Of a stretch of DNA of 64,000 nucleotides, positions 1-8,664 are shown piece after piece. This DNA comes from Thermodesulfovibrio thiophilus DSM 17215. Its GTDB lineage: Bacteria; Nitrospirota; Thermodesulfovibrionia; Thermodesulfovibrionales; Thermodesulfovibrionaceae. The notes beneath the pieces were generated by a model. It did not search any database, had not been told where the DNA came from, and worked only from the letters and a program-made list of their open reading frames with translations. The first letter of the stretch is position 1. Each line of letters starts with the position of its first letter. Made by a program: the position numbers and the translations under genes. The stretch spans positions 110,702 to 174,701 of the forward strand of contig NZ_AUIU01000015.1 of assembly GCF_000423865.1 (NCBI RefSeq), given 5' to 3'.

Positions 1-1
1 A

Positions 2-1897
2 AGGGTGGCTGAACTTATCAGAAAAAATATAGATTCTCTAAAATTTAGCAGGGAACTTGTAGCATTGAAGAGTGATGCTCCAATCAAACTACAAATCGAT
101 GACATTAAAATAAAGGAGCAGGATAATGACAAACTCACACAATTGTTTCAGGAATTTGAGTTCAGCACGCTTTTAAAAGAGGTTGTGACTAAAAACAATG
201 AAATTAGAAACTCTGATGCTATAACAACAATAAAAGCCGGGATTGAACGGATTTTAGAAAAAATACATGAAAAAGGAGTATTCACGCTAACTCTTACTGA
301 GAATAAATCGGATATTTTTAAGACAACTTCAAAAGTAATCAACTCAAAAGATGATTATACGATAAATATAGGAATTAATGGAGATATCTACGAAGTAGCT
401 TTACAGGATTCTAAAGTGAACAAAATTTTATCTTTAGATGCATTGAAGATTGTATATAACGCAAAAGAGATATTAAAAAAACTTAAACATGCAGGCATGA
501 AACTCTATTCTCCTTACTTTGATATTATGATAGCAGCTTATTTGATAAATCCAAATAGAGGAAAATACAATTTCAATGAAATTACACTTGAGTTTCTTGG
601 GAAGCTCTACGACAGTCTAGAATCTTCCAATTTGATAATGTTTGAACTTTACGAAAAACTACATAGAGAACTGAAAGAAAAAGAGCTTGAGAGACTTTAT
701 TTTGATATTGAGATGCCTTTGATAGATGTTCTTTTTGAGATGGAAGAAGCCGGTATAAAAATTAATATTGACAAACTTGAGGCTCTCACAAAACAGATAT
801 CTTTTGAGCTTGACAAACTCAGAGAAAAAATTTATGGACTCGCTGGAGCTGAGTTTAACATTAACTCTCCAAAACAGCTTTCAGAGGTTTTATATGATAA
901 ACTCGGACTTAAATCCAGAAAAAGAGGTAAAAAGGCACGTTCAACCGAGATGGAGGTTCTTGAAGAACTTTCTGTACAGCATGAACTACCACAAGAAGTG
1001 ATTAACTATCGTACGCTGAATAAACTTTTAACAGGATATCTTCTCCCCTTAAAAGATCACATAAATCCCGCAACCAATAGAATACATACAAAATGGTCTC
1101 AAACAGTAGCTGGAACAGGAAGAATTGTTAGCAGCGAACCAAATCTTCAGAATATTCCTGTAAAAGGACAGTGGGCTCAGCTTTTACGAGAAGTTTTTGT
1201 TCCTGAAGATGGCTTTTTGTTTTTAAGTGCTGACTATTCTCAGATTGAACTGAGACTTCTGGCTCATCTTAGTGAAGATCCTGCTTTAATCAGAGCATTT
1301 AAGGAGGGTAAAGATATTCATAATGCCACGGCATCTGAGATTTTTTCAGTTAATGAAAATGATGTTACTGAGGAACAGCGAAGAATTGCCAAAACAGTGA
1401 ATTTTGGTATTTCATACGGAATAAGCCCATTTGGACTTTCTGAATCGATAAAAATTCCCTATGAAAAGGCTCAGGAGCTGATTGATCTTTATTTTTTGAG
1501 ATATCCACAGGTAAAAAAATTTATTGAAGAAAGCATCGAATTTGCAAAGGAAAATGGCTATGTAAAAACACTTTTTGGAAGAATTAGACCTGTCTCTGAA
1601 ATTAACAGTCAAAATCAATTTCTCAGATCACAGGCAGAAAGAATTGCTGTGAATGCAAGAGTGCAGGGAACTGCAGCAGATATCATAAAAATCGCAATGG
1701 TAAAAATTCATAATAGAATCAGGCAGGAGATGCTGAATGCAAAGATTATTTTACAGATTCATGATGAAATAGTGCTTGAGGTTAAAGAACAATTACTAGG
1801 AAGAGTAAGTGACATTGTTCAGAATGAAATGAAAGATTTTAATTTAAAAGTTCCTCTTGAGGTCAATGTATTTACTGGAAAGAGCCTGAATCTATAA
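2..1897 (+). CDS. polA: DNA polymerase I, 5'-truncated by the window edge
   Basis: C-terminal two thirds of a family A DNA polymerase, used in repair and Okazaki fragment processing. The frame is already open at base 2, and the first residues look like the end of the 5'-3' nuclease domain, so the GTG at 5 is not a real start; full-length relatives have about 850-900 residues. Polymerase motifs are intact: motif A DYSQIELRLLAHL near codon 408, motif B RRIAKTVNFGISYG near 460, and motif C QIHDEIVLEV near 585. The 3'-5' exonuclease-like domain (about codons 90-230) lacks the FDTET-type acidic motif; the matching segment reads FTLTLTE, so proofreading is probably absent, as in Taq polymerase. The gene is convergent with the next one, 31 bp away, with no clear terminator hairpin between. 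Confidence 0.95.
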   Translation, partial: RVAELIRKNIDSLKFSRELVALKSDAPIKLQIDDIKIKEQDNDKLTQLFQEFEFSTLLKEVVTKNNEIRNSDAITTIKAGIERILEKIHEKGVFTLTLTENKSDIFKTTSKVINSKDDYTINIGINGDIYEVALQDSKVNKILSLDALKIVYNAKEILKKLKHAGMKLYSPYFDIMIAAYLINPNRGKYNFNEITLEFLGKLYDSLESSNLIMFELYEKLHRELKEKELERLYFDIEMPLIDVLFEMEEAGIKINIDKLEALTKQISFELDKLREKIYGLAGAEFNINSPKQLSEVLYDKLGLKSRKRGKKARSTEMEVLEELSVQHELPQEVINYRTLNKLLTGYLLPLKDHINPATNRIHTKWSQTVAGTGRIVSSEPNLQNIPVKGQWAQLLREVFVPEDGFLFLSADYSQIELRLLAHLSEDPALIRAFKEGKDIHNATASEIFSVNENDVTEEQRRIAKTVNFGISYGISPFGLSESIKIPYEKAQELIDLYFLRYPQVKKFIEESIEFAKENGYVKTLFGRIRPVSEINSQNQFLRSQAERIAVNARVQGTAADIIKIAMVKIHNRIRQEMLNAKIILQIHDEIVLEVKEQLLGRVSDIVQNEMKDFNLKVPLEVNVFTGKSLNL

Positions 1898-1928
1898 AAT
1901 ATAAGTTTGTCTCTAAGAGCAGATACTT

Positions 1929-3470
1929 CTATTTATAAACTCTGGTTGTTATAGTTTCAATCAGAGTTTCAATTTTTTTGGTTGTATCAATTTTTATAAG
2001 TTTTTCGGAAGAAATTTCGATTGGTTCTTCAAATCGTTTCTTTTGAGCTAAATAAATTTCCCACCTCGCATCTGAAATATCCGGATCTAATGCTCTTTTT
2101 TTAAATCTTTCCTTTATGACACTGTCTTCTGCTGTACTCCAGATCCAGTAAATATCTGCTAAACAAAGTTCTGTCATGACCAGCTCTCTGTGGTGTTTTT
2201 TAAGAAATGTGGCATCAAGAATAACATCTCTTCCTTTTTTTGACTCTTCTTTAGCAAGGTCTATCATTTTTTTATACGTTTTATCAGTAAAATCCTGAGT
2301 GTAAATTCCCTGTTCAAATGGTTCATATTTATGCTCCTCTGGAGGCAGTCCGGCAAGGTTTTTCCTTACAATATCTGATGCAATCAAGTTAGAAAGAGTG
2401 TGATTCTTTAATTCTCTTGCAATTGTTGACTTTCCTGTTCCTGAAAAGCCAAAAACCACAAAAATCCGGGGTTTGAAACCACTGTAAATACAGGCAAGGT
2501 CAAAATATCTCTGAGCTTGTTCAAGTTCCTTTTGTCTTGTTTTGTCTGTTAATGATGAATCTTCAGATGTAAAACAGGCAATTTTACCTCTTACATAGGC
2601 ACGGTAACATTTGTAAAAATTAAGAACTTTAATTAAACCTCTATCTCCTGATCTTTCAATGTAGCTTTCTATAAAATATTTTGAAAGCTCCCAATAACCG
2701 TGAAAGTCAAGGTCCATACTTAAAAAAGCTATGTCACCTGCCACATCTCCGCATCTGAATCTTTCATTAAACTCAACACAGTCAAATATATAAACTTTTT
2801 TAAGATTGTCAAAACATATATTGGCAGAATAAAGGTCTCCATGTCCTTCACGAATATAACCTTCTTTTATGCGACTATGAAAAACTGAGGCATTCTTCTT
2901 AATAAAAGTTCTGGTCCAGTTGATGATTGCATTATATCTCCATTTATTTAAAGCTTTGCCAACAAATTTCTCTGTCTGTGCAAAGTTTTCTTCAGTGTTA
3001 AACGAAACAGTATCTATTGAGCCATATTCATTAACTCCAGTACCTGTTTTTGCTGATTTGTAAAATGAAACTAAAATATCAACAATTAAATCAATATGTT
3101 TTTTCGTTAGAGCATCCTGGTTCAATATGTTTTGCATCATTCCTTCTTCCGGAAGTCTTTTCATCTTTACAGCATACTCAACAGGATTTTCACTGTTTTC
3201 AACTTTATAGCCATATTTTGTCTCTGAAATAGGCACAACTCCGAGATAGATATCAGGACATAGCCTACTGTTCAGTTCAATCTCTTTTTCACAGAAAAAT
3301 TTTCTTTTTTCAAGAGTCGTATAATCAAGAAAGCCAAAATTTACAGGCTTTTTTATTTTGTAAACAAACCGGTCAATAAAAACATACGATATATGAGTCT
3401 GCTCAACCCATAGCTTTTCTGGTTTATCCGGAAAGGAGTTTATATTTAAAGCATGTGCCCAGTTTATCAT
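1929..3470 (-). CDS. Phosphotransferase (APH-like) fused to a P-loop kinase
   Basis: A 513-residue two-domain cytoplasmic protein. Residues about 1-330 resemble aminoglycoside/choline-type phosphotransferases (COG2187), with a catalytic-loop signature GHGDLYSANICF near residue 210 and a following DCVEF metal-binding segment. Residues about 335-513 form a small P-loop kinase domain (COG0645 type) with Walker A GFSGTGKST near 342. The arrangement is known in proteobacteria, but substrate and role are unknown; resistance to an aminoglycoside should not be assumed. The ATG is preceded by a GGAG ribosome site, and the gene stands alone, divergent from the acyltransferase gene. The family is secure; the function is not. 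Confidence 0.85.
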   Translation of the reverse strand: MINWAHALNINSFPDKPEKLWVEQTHISYVFIDRFVYKIKKPVNFGFLDYTTLEKRKFFCEKEIELNSRLCPDIYLGVVPISETKYGYKVENSENPVEYAVKMKRLPEEGMMQNILNQDALTKKHIDLIVDILVSFYKSAKTGTGVNEYGSIDTVSFNTEENFAQTEKFVGKALNKWRYNAIINWTRTFIKKNASVFHSRIKEGYIREGHGDLYSANICFDNLKKVYIFDCVEFNERFRCGDVAGDIAFLSMDLDFHGYWELSKYFIESYIERSGDRGLIKVLNFYKCYRAYVRGKIACFTSEDSSLTDKTRQKELEQAQRYFDLACIYSGFKPRIFVVFGFSGTGKSTIARELKNHTLSNLIASDIVRKNLAGLPPEEHKYEPFEQGIYTQDFTDKTYKKMIDLAKEESKKGRDVILDATFLKKHHRELVMTELCLADIYWIWSTAEDSVIKERFKKRALDPDISDARWEIYLAQKKRFEEPIEISSEKLIKIDTTKKIETLIETITTRVYK

Positions 3471-3490
3471 ATGTTCTCCATTTTTAATTC

Positions 3491-3519
3491 TTGTAATTCC
3501 TGGATAAGGATATTATAAT
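3491..3519 (+). promoter_or_regulatory. Sigma70-type promoter of the acyltransferase gene
   Basis: -35 TTGTAA (3491-3496), 17-bp spacer, -10 TATAAT (3514-3519). Predicted transcription start is near 3526, about 9 nt before the ATG at 3535. The leader has no Shine-Dalgarno match, so the message would be nearly leaderless. Confidence 0.55.
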
Positions 3520-3534
3520 TATTTTTTAGACTTC

Positions 3535-4410
3535 ATGAAATCTTTATTTAAACATATTGTTTTTAAAGGCGGGCTCAGGCTCTTCTTCTGGCTTGGAAAG
3601 TTGTTGAGGAAACAACAACTCCCTAAAATTTCAAAAATCATAGCAACTATTTTATATCGTCTTCCATGGTCACGTAAATCTATTACATTAGATAATCTTA
3701 AAATTGCTTTTGAAAATAAATATAATGAGCAAGAATTAAAAGATATTTTAAAAAAATTTCTTCAGGAAGTGATTTCAATTGCTCTTGAAGTTGCATTTAT
3801 TGTAAAAAAAAAGGAGCCGCTGTCTCACTGGGCAGTTGCCGCAGGCCTTGAACATCTTGATGATGCATTGAAACAAGGTAAAGGAGTTATTGCTTTAAGT
3901 GCCCATATTGGAAACATTCCTATAATGCTTGCATGGCTTGCAGAAAAAGGATATCCTGTGGCTGTTCTTTTTAAAGAGGGGAAATATCTTCCAGAGGGTT
4001 TTCTTTACAGGCTTATCAGTTCTTATAAAATTTATCCAATTCCATTTTGTTCTGACAGAGAAGTTCCGAAGGAAATAATAAAGGCATTAAATAAAAATAT
4101 GATTGTTTTTATACTTGCTGATCAGTCAAGAAGAGGAGTTTATGCAAGGTTTTTTGGTAAGCTTGTGCAATGTCAGAAAGGTGCTTTTTTAATTGCTTTA
4201 AGAAAGATGTGTCCTGTTATTCCTGTTTTCATTACAAGGCAAGAAAATATATATAAAATAAAAGTTTATCAATCAATAAATATGTCTGACGATAAAAATA
4301 TTGTTGAATATATTGAGCAATATAATTCACTTCTTGAGAGTATTATATTGCAACATCCTGAGCAATATTACTGGTTTCACAGAAGATTTAAGAAGATGAA
4401 GCTTCTGTAA
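3535..4410 (+). CDS. LpxL/HtrB-family lipid acyltransferase
   Basis: A 291-residue member of the lysophospholipid/lipid A acyltransferase family, which moves acyl chains to lipid A precursors at the inner membrane. Family blocks seen: SAHIGNIPIM near residue 121, ADQSRRGVYARFFGK near 199, and the C-terminal HPEQYYWFHRRFK. A membrane-anchoring hydrophobic segment lies near the N-terminus. The usual catalytic HX4(D/E) motif reads H-IGNI-P here, so the acidic partner is replaced by proline; this may mark a subfamily with another substrate. No Shine-Dalgarno is present. The 3' end overlaps the convergent msbA-type gene by 23 bp, and the two neighbours may act in the same lipid pathway. Confidence 0.85.
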   Translation: MKSLFKHIVFKGGLRLFFWLGKLLRKQQLPKISKIIATILYRLPWSRKSITLDNLKIAFENKYNEQELKDILKKFLQEVISIALEVAFIVKKKEPLSHWAVAAGLEHLDDALKQGKGVIALSAHIGNIPIMLAWLAEKGYPVAVLFKEGKYLPEGFLYRLISSYKIYPIPFCSDREVPKEIIKALNKNMIVFILADQSRRGVYARFFGKLVQCQKGAFLIALRKMCPVIPVFITRQENIYKIKVYQSINMSDDKNIVEYIEQYNSLLESIILQHPEQYYWFHRRFKKMKLL

Positions 4411-6169
4411 ACTGAAGATGCCATAACTCCCTGTATAGTCCTTCACGAGACAGAAGTTCCTCATGAGTTCCCTGTTCAATTATTTTTCCTTTATCTATGA
4501 CAATAATTTTGTCAGCTCTTTTTATTGTTGAGAGTCGGTGGGCAATTACTATGGTTGTTCTGCCTTTTATCATTTCTTCAAGTGCTCGTTGAATTTTTTC
4601 TTCTGATTCTGTGTCAAGAGATGCAGTTGCTTCATCAAGTAGTAAAATTTTAGGTTTTCTTAAAATTGCTCTTGCTATGGTAATTCTCTGTTTTTGTCCA
4701 CCTGAAAGTAAAATTCCTTTTTCACCAACTATAGAATTATAACCATCTGGAAGATTTATTATAAAATCATGAGCATCTGCCATTTTTGCAGCTTCTATGG
4801 CTTCTTTATCAGTTGAAGAAATATTCCCAAATTTTATATTGTTCATAGCTGTATCATTGAATAGAACTATATCCTGTGTAACAAGGGCTATCTGAGAACG
4901 CAAGGTATGTAGAGAATACTGCTTTGTGCTTATTCCATCAATTAAAATCTCTCCCTCAGTTGGATACCAGAATCCAGCTACTAAGTCTGCTATTGTGCTT
5001 TTTCCTGATCCAGAAGGGCCAACTATTGCAACTGTTTCTCCAGGTTTTATATCAATATTAATATTTTTCAATGCATAGTCTTTTGAAACAGGGTATTTAA
5101 ATGAAACATTTTTAAAGGTAATATGCCCTTTAATCTCTTTTTTAATTCCTTCTTCTGCTTCATGGTTTACAAATATGATTTCTCTCAATCTTTCAACAAC
5201 ATTTCTTCCCCTCTGAAATAATGCATTCACTCTTGTAAGTCTTTTAAGAGGTGTGTACATAAGCATAACAGCGGTTGCGAAAGAAAAAAAGTCTCCAGAT
5301 GAAATTTTATCATTGACTACAAGCCAGCCACCATAAAAAAGTATCATTGCTACACCAACTCCTGCAATAATTTCAGTTATTAAGCTTGTGAATTCTTCGT
5401 TTTTCACTTCCCGCATTATATTTCTGTAGTGCTCATTAAGAGCTTTCCTATATCTATTAATCATGTCATCTTCCATTGTGAACGCCTTAATAATCTTTAT
5501 TCCATGCAATGCCTCATGAAGAAGTGTTGTGACTCTGGCAATTCTTAAACGAGTTTTCATTCCTATATCTTTCATTCTTTTTCCAAGCTTTGTCATCACA
5601 TAAACCATTAAAGGAATAACAACAAAGGAAAGCAAAGCAAGGTCCCATTTGCGATAAAATGCAACACCAGCAAGCACAACCACTGTAAGTCCTTCAACGA
5701 TGAAGTTTTTTATTGTATATGACACGGTATTGTTAAGAAGGTCAATATCATTAAGTAATTTTGAAATAATATTGCCAGAGCTATCTCTGCAAAAAAATGA
5801 AAAAGGAAGCCTTAGAAGCTTATCGTAAACAGCCTCTCGTACGCTCTTTACAATATTTGCACCGATAGAACTCATAAGATAGTTATTAAAAAATGTAAAA
5901 AGTCCTCGAAGGGTAAAAAGAATTACAACAGCAATTAAAATGAGATAAAGATACTCTGATGATTTCTTAACAAAAATCTGGTCCATTGCTGGTTTAACAG
6001 ACCATGCAATAGCTCCATTTGTCCCTGATATAGCAATACTGCAAATCATTGCTATAAGAAATCTCAATCTATGTTTTTTAATAAGTCTCCAGAATACAGC
6101 AAGATCATCAATCCATTTTTTTTTATACTTTATTTTAAACTGTCTTTGTATTTCCATATTCTTTTCCAT
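4388..6169 (-). CDS. msbA: MsbA-type lipid-exporting ABC transporter (fused permease/ATPase)
   Basis: A 593-residue half transporter expected to flip lipid A or related lipids across the inner membrane as a homodimer. The N-terminal part (about 20-315) has six membrane helices of the ABC type 1 fold. The C-terminal nucleotide-binding domain has Walker A GPSGSGKST near 385, signature LSGGQKQR near 488, Walker B ILLLDEATASLD near 510 and an H-loop in IVIAHRLST. It lies 62 bp downstream of moaA on the same strand. The ATG follows a TATAAC box by only 8 nt with no Shine-Dalgarno, so it may also have its own near-leaderless promoter. MsbA-like exporters are hard to tell apart by sequence alone, so the substrate is inferred. 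Confidence 0.88.
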   Translation of the reverse strand: MEKNMEIQRQFKIKYKKKWIDDLAVFWRLIKKHRLRFLIAMICSIAISGTNGAIAWSVKPAMDQIFVKKSSEYLYLILIAVVILFTLRGLFTFFNNYLMSSIGANIVKSVREAVYDKLLRLPFSFFCRDSSGNIISKLLNDIDLLNNTVSYTIKNFIVEGLTVVVLAGVAFYRKWDLALLSFVVIPLMVYVMTKLGKRMKDIGMKTRLRIARVTTLLHEALHGIKIIKAFTMEDDMINRYRKALNEHYRNIMREVKNEEFTSLITEIIAGVGVAMILFYGGWLVVNDKISSGDFFSFATAVMLMYTPLKRLTRVNALFQRGRNVVERLREIIFVNHEAEEGIKKEIKGHITFKNVSFKYPVSKDYALKNINIDIKPGETVAIVGPSGSGKSTIADLVAGFWYPTEGEILIDGISTKQYSLHTLRSQIALVTQDIVLFNDTAMNNIKFGNISSTDKEAIEAAKMADAHDFIINLPDGYNSIVGEKGILLSGGQKQRITIARAILRKPKILLLDEATASLDTESEEKIQRALEEMIKGRTTIVIAHRLSTIKRADKIIVIDKGKIIEQGTHEELLSREGLYRELWHLQFTEASSS

Positions 6170-6231
6170 GTGTATAGGTTATAAAAAATTGTTAGAAACT
6201 AATCTTAAAAAACATAAAATTCAAAAAACAA

Positions 6232-7203
6232 TCAACCTCCTATTGTTGACATGGGGCGTAGAGGTTTTATATATTTTGACATAGCTTGAGGTTTTGAATG
6301 GATTGTTTTTATAAGAATTTTTCTAATTTCTTTATCCGATGAAGCAGCTCTTAAATGCTTTTTTAAATCAATCTCTTTATCCGAAAAAAGACATGCTCTG
6401 AGTTTTCCATCTGCTGTAAGTCTGAGCCTGTTGCATCTTGCACACATATGAGTTGTCATAGGGCTTATAAATCCAAGAAGTCCTTTTGCTCCTTGCAACA
6501 TGAAATACTCAGCAGGACCAGATTTTTTTACCTGAACCGAAATTAAGTTTCCTACTGTGGTTTGTATTCTGGATTTAATTTCATCTGAGGATACAAAAAG
6601 CTCTTTACTCCAGAGCTTTAATCCTCCAAGAGGCATAAATTCTATAAATCTAATCTGATAAGGCACTTCTTTGCTCCATTGAGCAAACTTTTCTATTTCA
6701 TTATCATTAATTCCTCTCATTACAACAACATTGATTTTTATTGGTGTAAAGCCAATCTCATTAGCTTTTTCAATTCCTTCAAGGACATCTTTTAAATGAC
6801 CAAATCTTGTTATCATACTAAATTTTTTTTCATCAAGCGAGTCAAGACTTATATTCAGTCTTTTTAATCCTGCTTCAAAAAGATCTTTTGCATAGCTTTT
6901 GAGCAGCACTCCATTTGTGGTTATCCCTATATCATTGATTCCATCAATCTTTGCCAGTTTTTCGATGAATCCAACAACTCCTTTTCTTACCAGTGGCTCT
7001 CCACCTGTGATCCTTACTTTAGATGTTCCAAGAGTGACTGCAATATTTATAACTCTTAAAATTTCTTCATAAGTGAGAATTTCTTGATGAGACAGTATTT
7101 GTTTTATGCCTTCTTCAGGCATACAGTAGATACATCTTAAATTGCATCTATCGGTAATAGAAACCCTTAAATAGTTTATTTCTCTGTTATATTGGTCTTT
7201 CAT
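6232..7203 (-). CDS. moaA: GTP 3',8-cyclase, molybdenum cofactor synthesis
   Basis: Radical SAM enzyme that turns GTP into 3',8-cyclo-7,8-dihydro-GTP, the first step of molybdopterin synthesis. It shows the radical SAM cluster motif CNLRCIYC (Cys20, 24, 27), the GGEP SAM-binding motif, the second cluster Cys254, Cys257 and Cys271 in the segment CARCNRLRLTADGKLRAC, and the C-terminal Gly-Gly needed for activity (ending STIGG). The 323-residue length is normal. The start codon overlaps the cpoB stop by 4 bp, so translation is probably coupled. No other moa genes are in the window. The product would serve molybdenum or tungsten enzymes. Confidence 0.96.
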   Translation of the reverse strand: MKDQYNREINYLRVSITDRCNLRCIYCMPEEGIKQILSHQEILTYEEILRVINIAVTLGTSKVRITGGEPLVRKGVVGFIEKLAKIDGINDIGITTNGVLLKSYAKDLFEAGLKRLNISLDSLDEKKFSMITRFGHLKDVLEGIEKANEIGFTPIKINVVVMRGINDNEIEKFAQWSKEVPYQIRFIEFMPLGGLKLWSKELFVSSDEIKSRIQTTVGNLISVQVKKSGPAEYFMLQGAKGLLGFISPMTTHMCARCNRLRLTADGKLRACLFSDKEIDLKKHLRAASSDKEIRKILIKTIHSKPQAMSKYIKPLRPMSTIGG

Positions 7204-8048
7204 TTTCTTTTTTTCTTTGTTGTGGTTTTCTTCGGTGTTGATTTAGTTCCAGTATTCATACTTTTAAGTATTTCTACTATTTTCTGTTGGGCAATTGTGG
7301 CTTCCTTGGATTGAGGATATTTTTCAATTACTCTTTCAAAAACTACTTTTGCGGTTTTTTTATCCTTTAACTCTAAAAATGCCATCCCTTCCTTAAGAAG
7401 TGCTCCTGGTGCCTTATCATGTTTTGGATATCTTTTAAGAAACTCCTCATAAGAAAGAATAGCATCTTCATATTTTTTCTCGCCATAATAAGTTTCTCCA
7501 ATCCAGAAATAGGCATTTGGAACAAGTTCAAAATCTGGATCATTTTTAATTATTTCCTGAAATTTTTCTCTGGCAGATGTAAAATTTTTATTTTTTATAT
7601 CAATATGAGCATCATCATAAAGTTGTTTTGGATCCTTTAATGTTTCTTTAGGAGGTTGTACAGGTTCCTGTTTCTCGACTGGTGGAGCAGATGGAGTAAG
7701 TTTTGCCTGTAATTCTGTTATTTTATCATTTAGTTCTTTGAATCTTTTTTCATTATTATAGGAGCTTTCCTCAAATTTTCCTTTAAGAATCTGAAGCTCT
7801 TTCACATAATCCTGTGTCTGAGCAATAAGTGTAAGTTGTCCTTCTTTTAACGCAACTGTTGTGTTAAGATCAGAAGAAAGATTATCAACCCTTGTTTTAA
7901 GTTCAGAAATCTCTTTTCTCAGTTCACTATTTTCCACATAAAGTTTTGCAATATCTGATTTCATCTGATCAAATTCTCCGGTGGTTACACAACCAAACAA
8001 AGCTATTGATGCAAATCCAGCAAATATAAGGCTAATTCCCTTTTTCAT
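7200..8048 (-). CDS. cpoB: Tol-Pal system protein CpoB/YbgF-like lipoprotein
   Basis: A 282-residue envelope protein. The N-terminus is a lipoprotein signal with lipobox LFGC (Cys20). Residues about 25-110 form a coiled coil, the trimerisation region of this family. A proline-rich linker follows, then about 120 residues of TPR repeats (for example KQLYDDAHIDIKNKNFTSA and AYFWIGETYYGEKKYEDA), and a very basic tail rich in Lys and Thr. CpoB links the Tol-Pal machine to peptidoglycan synthesis during outer-membrane constriction. It overlaps both pal upstream and moaA downstream by 4 bp. E. coli CpoB is periplasmic and not lipidated, so the lipobox is a difference. Confidence 0.85.
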   Translation of the reverse strand: MKKGISLIFAGFASIALFGCVTTGEFDQMKSDIAKLYVENSELRKEISELKTRVDNLSSDLNTTVALKEGQLTLIAQTQDYVKELQILKGKFEESSYNNEKRFKELNDKITELQAKLTPSAPPVEKQEPVQPPKETLKDPKQLYDDAHIDIKNKNFTSAREKFQEIIKNDPDFELVPNAYFWIGETYYGEKKYEDAILSYEEFLKRYPKHDKAPGALLKEGMAFLELKDKKTAKVVFERVIEKYPQSKEATIAQQKIVEILKSMNTGTKSTPKKTTTKKKRK

Positions 8049-8596
8049 CTGGCCTCCTCAATAAATACAAAATGTGCTCTTCTATTTTTCTGCCAGCATT
8101 CTTCGGTATGTTCCATGCATAAAGGTTTTTCCTCACCATAACTTATTATGTCTATCCTTGAAGACATAACTCCAAGATTTATTAAATACTGTTTGGCAGC
8201 GTTTGCTCTTTTTTGACCCAGTGCAAAATTATATTCATTAGTGCCTTTTTCGTCACAGTGTCCTTCAATGATAACTTTCAGTTTTGAATATTTTTGAAGT
8301 GTTTTAGCTACTTGTTTTAATGTCGGAATGTCCTCTTGTTTTATATCGTATTTATCAAAATCAAAATGAATATCCCCTATTTGCTCCTGAAGCTTTTTAA
8401 TTAGCTCTGACATTTGAGCGGATGATAAACTTTCTTCTTCAGAAGGCTTTGTCTCTTCAACCTCGGCTTTTTGTTCTTGCTTTGATGTAATTCCTTCAGC
8501 ACCTGTTTGCCCTCCTGGCATATAAATTTTCCTTTCAGCGCAGCCAGCTACAAGTAAAATGCAAAAAATAATCAGAAAAATAGTTTTGAAATGCAT
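8045..8596 (-). CDS. pal: Peptidoglycan-associated outer-membrane lipoprotein Pal
   Basis: A 183-residue lipoprotein with signal peptide and lipobox VAGC (Cys19), a Glu/Ser/Lys-rich linker (about 25-70), and an OmpA-like peptidoglycan-binding domain (about 75-183). Typical blocks are IHFDFDKYDIK, IEGHCDEKGTNEYNFALGQKRA and RRAHFVF. It anchors the outer membrane to peptidoglycan as part of Tol-Pal. The ATG is preceded by a GGAGGC ribosome site. It is followed by cpoB with a 4-bp overlap; tolQRAB are not in the window. Confidence 0.93.
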   Translation of the reverse strand: MHFKTIFLIIFCILLVAGCAERKIYMPGGQTGAEGITSKQEQKAEVEETKPSEEESLSSAQMSELIKKLQEQIGDIHFDFDKYDIKQEDIPTLKQVAKTLQKYSKLKVIIEGHCDEKGTNEYNFALGQKRANAAKQYLINLGVMSSRIDIISYGEEKPLCMEHTEECWQKNRRAHFVFIEEAR

Positions 8597-8664
8597 TTTT
8601 GCCTCCAGAGAATGTTTTTTAATGCGGGGTTTTTAATTTTTTTCATACATATATAATACAACAA

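Noticed and set aside
5..7. GTG at 5 as the start of polA
   Set aside because: The frame is open to the window edge and the sequence upstream of the polymerase domains is clearly a fragment of a longer PolA.
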